From Agapetus fuscipes (lineage: Eukaryota > Arthropoda > Insecta > Trichoptera > Glossosomatidae), in the NCBI GenBank assembly GCA_951799405.1, contig OX637353.1:6076001-6140000 (forward strand): a stretch of 64,000 nt of DNA, given 5' to 3'. Positions 57,630 through 64,000 of this stretch are shown piece after piece (the stretch's first letter is position 1; the number at the start of each line of letters is the position of its first letter). Both the position numbers and the translations under genes were made by a program. The notes under the pieces are model-generated. The model saw nothing but the letters and a program-made list of their open reading frames with translations. It made no database searches and was not told the origin of the DNA.

Positions 57630-60560
57630 CTGAGTGTAAAATATTATGAAACTTCCCTCGATCACGTGAATAGAAAAATGTATGGAAGATGCGACCCAAA
57701 TCACCCAGAAGGGATAAAGTTGTAATAAATAAATAAAATCGTGCAATTGAGGAGAGTTTACTTGGAATACATACATCGACTGGGCATGACAATGTTATGA
57801 TTTGATGATTTCATTATAGCGCCGTTTCGTGATGTAGTCACTCCAAGGGCAAATGCTAAAATATGAAGTACACTTAATGAAAGCGTCAGTGTTCTCAATC
57901 TGTATCTATGGGATGGAAACCTGAAGGCTTTCCCGCGTCAAAAGCTTGACGCTTTTGAAAAATTGTGCTGGCGGATAACGATAGCAGTCTCATGCCGACA
58001 AATGTATCGATCTTACAACTGTTTAGGATTGTGGATTGTATGTTGATTCTGTATTTAAGACAAATCCTGTAGTTCTCTGATGACATCGTACGTATACTGG
58101 TCAAAATTGGGCGTTGTTACAACCAGAACGCTAAAGGGTGCTTGAAGACCCCGAGATTAGTTTCCGATTCAATGGGACTAACCAAGGCAATAAGATCATT
58201 GGCTTGTCTCATTTATTAGATTATACCTATATACTTTTTGAAGTACCTCTTCATTTGATGTGTTCGTTTTTATCGGGACATACCAATTTGATAGCGGTCA
58301 TATTTTTTAATTGACATCAGCTGTCAGGAAGTCCAAAACCTTTCAATGACATACTTCTAAATTTTTTTTTGTTATTCTAATCTCATTTATATTTCAGAGT
58401 TTGGCGTAATGCGTAGATAATTCTACTCTCCCGACCGGAAGAAAACACGTAGAGAGTGTATTCTTTATTGTTATTACATTTTTGATATTCACCATTACAC
58501 TAAGTTGAGGAAGTATTCAGATTTTGGCTGAGCGTGCAAGATGCGATTGGAGCAATGTTTTGAAATGATTTAAATTACTACGCCGATTGCAACACACCAA
58601 GTGTTATCACAAAGTTACGTGAAAAATGTTTAACTGCTTCAACAAGTCTGAAATCGTTTATTGTTGTGCCATGTAATGATCTATTTGTATGCCAAATATA
58701 ATACATAATTGGACACAAAGCATCTTGAACGATCCAAGTTACCAAAGCGATAGTTTACATCATCCTATTTGTATAATGTAAATTTAAACAGTTCTGTGTA
58801 AATGACGCGTTGCACAAATATTAGGAAAGTTGATGAAATAATAAATGGTTAAATTTTAAGTCTCTCTATAATCCATTAATTGACCATTAAAACTCTTTAT
58901 ACGACCAGAAATGTTGATAAATGGCCCCAAATTTTATGAGGTAGCCGATATTAGGGCTTAAAACCAGATGCCACAAAAACACGGTCTCCTAAAACTGTTT
59001 TGATCTTTTTTTACATGTTGTGAATATTCGAAACTAATCGAATCTAGAAATTTGTTGTATGATGTACACGCATTTTCGTAAATCCTAACGCAGAAAGTAG
59101 ACTTGATGATATACATTATGGATCGTGTTTTCTCTCAACGCCTCTGAAAATTATCGTCTTCCGCGTTCATCTTTTTATGATAAATAATGCTACATTCTAC
59201 TCGTGCATATAACATGATTTGGGTATTAAGTAAAAGTTGAGATGGCACACAAATACAAGCATGTAATTTAAAAATTGTATGAGCTTTAGTTTTGAAGATT
59301 GCTTTATAAGTTGACAATTTCGCTTCATAAAGGTCATTTGCAATTAGTAGGTTAAAAAGATGACATTAAAATTTTCTTATTTAGAATAATCACTCAATCA
59401 TTCTTTATAAGATTGTTTTATATCTCAAGTGAAAGGTCTATAATGATGGATGCCTTTAAATAAGTATTGCCTGATCTGTAAATAATTTCAAACCTCTGCC
59501 ACACATCCACTGTCATCACCGTGTCGGTTTAAGTTTACATGCACAATATGATCGGCGAATGTGAAATTACATTGATAATAGTTGCAGCAAATCTCCTTCA
59601 CGTGTGCATGAAAAAACGAAAGTTATTTGATAACGCAATTCATGTTCACACACGAAATTCAAATATGCGATTAAAGAATTCTAACAAAAAAAATATTACA
59701 ACATGTTTGACAAATATAATAAAAAACGTAAGTGAAGAGGTGGCAAGAAAATATTAAAGTGTACAAATCACGCTACTTGTTGGTAACAATAAATGTCTAA
59801 TAGATGATCATAGAAATTGAACCTATATTTCAGGTAGGGGGTGATAATTTTCAGTTTCTTGGGTAAAAGTGTACTTGGCGAAGAAAAAACGAAAGTTCGC
59901 GAATCGCACCGTTCAAAAGTGAATACGCAATGCTCGGTCAATGCTCATGTGTGTCTAGGATAGGCGGCAACTTGTGCGGCACAAGTGGAGTTGAGCCGTC
60001 AACCACAAAATGGTTCTCAATGTGAATTATCGAATTATCAAGTTTGAAAGTACCCAACGTGGCTACGTTTGATAATGACATCTTGTTTATAAGTGTACGC
60101 TAAAAATAATTGATTTTGATTTTTTTTTCACTTTCTAGAAAAATAATGATGTTTTCGGTGATTGTTGGTTGGTACTATGCGAATGACTGCGTAATAATTA
60201 CTTTCCCAAGATGAGGTCCACTTGTTCGAGTCATTACTGATGAATGGTCTGTGGTTACGTTTGATTGTTTCAAGTCACTTTTGGCTAATCATGATTTACG
60301 TGCTTTAATTTATCTTTGTTTCTGTTCTTCAAGTCTCAACTGCTGTTGCAATAGCTGACTACCTGACTGATGAAGATGAACACAACTCATCACAAAATAG
60401 AGAAAATCTAATCACAAATGATTTTTTGCCCTCAAATCATACACATCAATGATCTTTGAAGCAAAATCTCTTTTTCCTTTCCCTCGACAGATTGATTTTA
60501 GACGAAACTCCATATGAGATTTTTTAAAAGAAAAAATCTGTTAGTCGTACGGATAAAACG
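57630..60560. other. Non-coding region; one LINE remnant
   Basis: 57936-58040 plus strand has a frame LDAFEKLCWRI... like a LINE ORF2 C-terminal block. The rest is AT-rich with no firm feature; 59870-60000 is a little more GC-rich. Confidence 0.35.
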
Positions 60561-61215
60561 GATTAAATGTTCCTTGACTTATAGGTTGATATGCGGCTGA
60601 CCACCCATACTGTAAAAAATGGTTCACTTTGCCAATGTCCCCCCTGTTTCAGGGAAGGACGGCAAGAGTTGCAGGGCTTATGTTCATTTGAGATTGGGTT
60701 TTTATATTGTAGGTCCACATGCGGCATGTGTTAGCGCGAAGTTATACATGTCTGCTTGTGGGAATGCATTTAATATAAATCTTAAATGATATATATCTTT
60801 GCAGCTTAGATTAGATTACATTAGATTAGAATCATACACATCAATGATCTTTGAAGAAAAAACTCTTTTTCCTTTCCCTCGACAGATTGATTTTTGACGA
60901 AACTCCATATGAGATTTTTGAAAAAAAAAAAAATTTAGTCGTACGGATAAAACGGATAAAATGTTCCTTCACTTATAGGTTGGTATGCGGCTGACCACCC
61001 ATACTGTAAAAAAAAATTCACTTTGCCAATGCCACCCCTGTTTCAGGGAAAAAGGGCAAGAGTTGCAGGGCTTATGTTCATTTGAGATTGGGTTTTTATA
61101 ATGTAGGCCCACATGCGGCATGTGTAAGCGCGAAATTATACATGTCTGCTTGTGGGAATGCATTTATTATAAATCTTAAATCATAAATATCCTTGCAGCT
61201 TAGATTAGATTAGAT
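60437..61215 (+). repeat. Tandem duplication of flank plus 250-bp repeat
   Basis: Unit 1 at about 60437-60831 and unit 2 at about 60832-61215. Each has a 130-bp flank (CATACACATCAATGATCTTT ... GTCGTACGGATAAAACGGAT) followed by a 250-bp repeat copy (60570-60828 and 60962-61215). The units differ by scattered changes. Confidence 0.85.
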
Positions 61216-62329
61216 AAAACAAATATACAATTCGTTAGTGGCTTATCAACTTCTTTAAGGTGCTTATAAAATTTCAAACCATTAAATAAATCCAGAACCT
61301 CTAGAATTAGTTTATTCTTAAATCTTCGATTTCATTTCAAGTTTTGCGTTGGTCATTTTAACTTGAAGTGAGTCATGTTATTTTATGTTCATTCTTAATG
61401 GCAACATAACAAGGGTGTCTTCTAAAGATATTGAGTACCTACGACGCCAAGGACACGGGGAAAATAATGTTTTTTATTTCTCTTTTTACGTCAGCTTAAA
61501 AAAAAACTACAAACTATAAAGACATCAGAATATTTACACACATGCCTAGTTTTAAAAAATAAGTTGGAGAAATTGATAATTAATTGAATTGGTTCACATC
61601 TGAAAGTTGTTAATGCCATTTTTAAAAAGGCTTCTTACTAATTAATTGAAATGATGCACTCATTATTATTATCGGGATCAAGTTTGTTGGACTGAAGAGA
61701 GTAGGTGCAACTGGCTGGACAAGTTTCCCGAGGTAAGGCGATATGACTTTCCTTGCCCTAATCCAGCATTCGATATGTGAAGGCCCATAACTGCAGTCGA
61801 CATAGACCATGGAAGCACACAGCAAGGAAGGGAGTATCAATATCGTGGAATTCTTCAAACTCGTTTCAACTTAGACATGTCTAGTTCAAGTCTGCTGTTG
61901 TTGAAGATATAACAATATCAATATCCCAGAAAACAACTCTCAATTAGAACAATATCAAAGATTTTGGTTTCACTTTATATTTGGGTAATTATTTACATGT
62001 TATCCGTAACTAGAGGGGTTAAATAAAAAATAAAAAAACGTATTGAATAGGGGCGTACATCCCATACCTGCATATCTACTAATAAGGTAGGCAATAAACG
62101 GTAAAAATGCATTTAACCTTAAAATATCTAAATACTTTCAATGTTGAAATAGAAAAATATCACCATTTTAAATGTATTTGACTCTATCCAATGCACGCGC
62201 CTGATTAAACGTTATGTACATATTAAAAGGAAAAACGTTAATAAATAGAGGAAAAAACTTCGAGTGCCAAAAATACATAGAAAGGAGTTCTACAAAAGAA
62301 ATACGTGGATATCACACACCAGGCACACC
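61216..62329. other. Nothing recognised
   Basis: AT-rich, no reading frame or repeat family of note. Confidence 0.5.
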
Positions 62330-62525
62330 CAGTAACATAAAAGAAAATTATAATGAGGTCCGAACATTTTTGAATTTGTTACTTTTTTCGCGTCGAGCAA
62401 ACGTCAGTCTTGTATGGAACTGCCGTCCTTACAACCAAAAACTAAATATTTGTATACCTTTTCCCTGGCAACCCCGCCAGGTAATGACATAATTTTGTCT
62501 ACGTCAATTCACGTTCAGAAATCAT
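62330..62525 (+). repeat. Dispersed repeat, copy 2
   Basis: Pairs with 49075-49265 through CGAGCAAACGTCAGTCTTGT and TGCCGTCCTTA. Confidence 0.55.
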
Positions 62526-63704
62526 TAACTTTCTTGGATCATAAATTTAAGGCATTTGACATTCCATTACTTAAGGATAAATGGCATAAACCTTGTTTAC
62601 CTACCTACTGACTATATTCTAGTAGGTAAGTAATGCTTCATTTCAACCATTTTACCCAAAAATATTGTTAATTCGCACCACATGTCTACATTACAAGTAT
62701 AAACCAACAATCAACACAAGTAACAAATAGATTATTTGTCTCCATAAAGTGAACGCCAAATGCGTCTTGTCTATGTGATCCAATGTCACTGTGGATAGAT
62801 TCGTCACGGTCAACTTCAGTCAATTAAAGTGGAAATCACGGGCGATCCCCTTCACGTACGTGATCCAATATAATACAAGCGTGGACAGAAAAAAGGCTGC
62901 CGGGTTGCTAAACACCTCGCACAGCTATATGAAATTACTTCTTGAGAAAATATGTGGAATGTTGAATTGGTTTCACTCTTGCGTTTCATTTCTTTTCAGT
63001 ACCCTGAGTATAAAACTCGCTTAAGCTGATCCTTATACCAAAACTATTTGTAAATTAAATCGTGCAATAGACGTGCGGTTTCATTTTTAATACATTTTTT
63101 GTCCAATGGAATTATTGAGTATGCTAGAGGTGAGGTTTAAGCCAGTTTAAGTTCGTGTGTAAACTGTTTAATTTTTGGTAATTACCCACTTTCCTTCTGC
63201 GTCCCTTCTACAGCTTGTTTCCAAAAAAATACTTTACTGTATTTAAAATATGCATTTACTGTTAAATATTGTAAAGATATAAACTGAAAGTTGTATTTTA
63301 ATTTGCATCACACACGCAAGTATTTTTTTTCGGTACGCAATAACAACTTTTCCTCTCGGTCTTTATCTTTAAAAAATGTGTTTAAAAAGAGAAATTTAAA
63401 TAAGGGCTGTCCGAATCTGTCCGTCAATTTTAAATGTTCATTGTGGGACGATATTATAAGCATTGATGAGTGTCAGAGTTACACTTACATTAAACTTACA
63501 CAAAAAATCTAACAACAAGCTTTTTCAAGCGAGCATGACATGGAACGATTTTTTTTCAAGAAAAACGTATATGACGAAGACAAAAAAATATTTTTATTAT
63601 TTTTATAAGAAATGTTTGACAGATGTTACAACTAATAAGGTGATTCAAATAACAATCTATACATTTTGTTCTTGTTCACACTTCCAGCCGATATTATGCT
63701 AGAG
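62526..63704. other. Nothing recognised
   Basis: AT-rich; 62760-63010 is slightly more GC-rich but has no clear coding sense. Confidence 0.5.
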
Positions 63705-63870
63705 GTGCTTAGTACCTCCACAGATGCGTTTCCACTTTGCTTCTGTCCTTGCACAATTCCTTCATCTCCTCTGCATTCATCACTCCATCTATGCATGCTC
63801 TTCTCCTTTTCTCACTATGCAGATTCCAGCCATTTGTAATCTCGCTTATTTCATCAATCTGATTCTTCAA
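63705..63870 (-). pseudogene. LINE ORF2 C-terminal remnant
   Basis: Minus-strand frame IDEISEITNGWNLHSEKRRR then ACIDGVMNAEEMKELCKDR and a stop, homologous to the pieces at 16542, 31204 and 53506. Confidence 0.55.
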
Positions 63871-64000
63871 TCTATATATTTTTGTTGTTGTTGTGGAACT
63901 GCTTATTTTTTTTTTTCACAAAAAGGGTTGTTTAAAAAATGTGTAAACACGACGCTAAAGAATACTTTGGAAGAGAAAATAAATATTCATGAGCAGAATA

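Overview
The window is insect nuclear DNA, most likely from a moth or butterfly. The signs are spliced genes with long AT-rich introns and a dense mix of tRNA-derived SINEs, Jockey/CR1-like LINEs, small fold-back elements and a Ty3/Gypsy element. Nothing bacterial is present. The species cannot be named from the sequence alone.

Host gene. One gene runs along the minus strand from about 48.6 kb (perhaps 57.6 kb) down to about 2.4 kb. Ten exons with clean AG/GT borders and matching phases encode 905 residues of an insect harmonin (USH1C)-type scaffold. In order they give the second half of PDZ1, a 25-nt microexon, PDZ2, a Ser-rich disordered stretch, a short charged helix, an Asn-Gly repeat tract ending in poly-Pro, a second Pro-rich segment with a WH2-like motif, and a C-terminal tail. 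The N-terminal exons lie outside the window or were not recognised. No third PDZ domain is visible.

Mobile DNA. An almost intact Ty3/Gypsy retrotransposon (2962-10830, plus strand) sits in the intron before the last host exon. It has three LTR copies instead of two, because a 1261-bp segment (most of the LTR, the primer site and the start of gag) is tandemly duplicated. A Jockey/CR1-like LINE (17.85-21.9 kb, minus strand) with an intact ORF2 and a broken ORF1 sits in the 26.8-kb host intron. A PHD-finger LINE ORF1 fragment lies at 26.9-27.4 kb. The rest of the introns carries monomeric and dimeric tRNA SINEs, about 17 copies of a 250-bp repeat ending in a TTAGAT-type tail, decayed LINE 3' ends, and small inverted-repeat elements.

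Tandem and inverted repeats. There is a 38-bp satellite (14.7-15.6 kb), a 92/107-bp higher-order minisatellite built of 15-16-bp submonomers (24.8-26.2 kb), and two adjacent perfect hairpins with 88-bp and 126-bp arms (45.05-45.51 kb).

Most oddities here are structural rather than a new multi-gene system: the three-LTR element, the paired perfect hairpins, the higher-order minisatellite, and the combination of PDZ, poly-Pro and WH2-like parts in the host protein.
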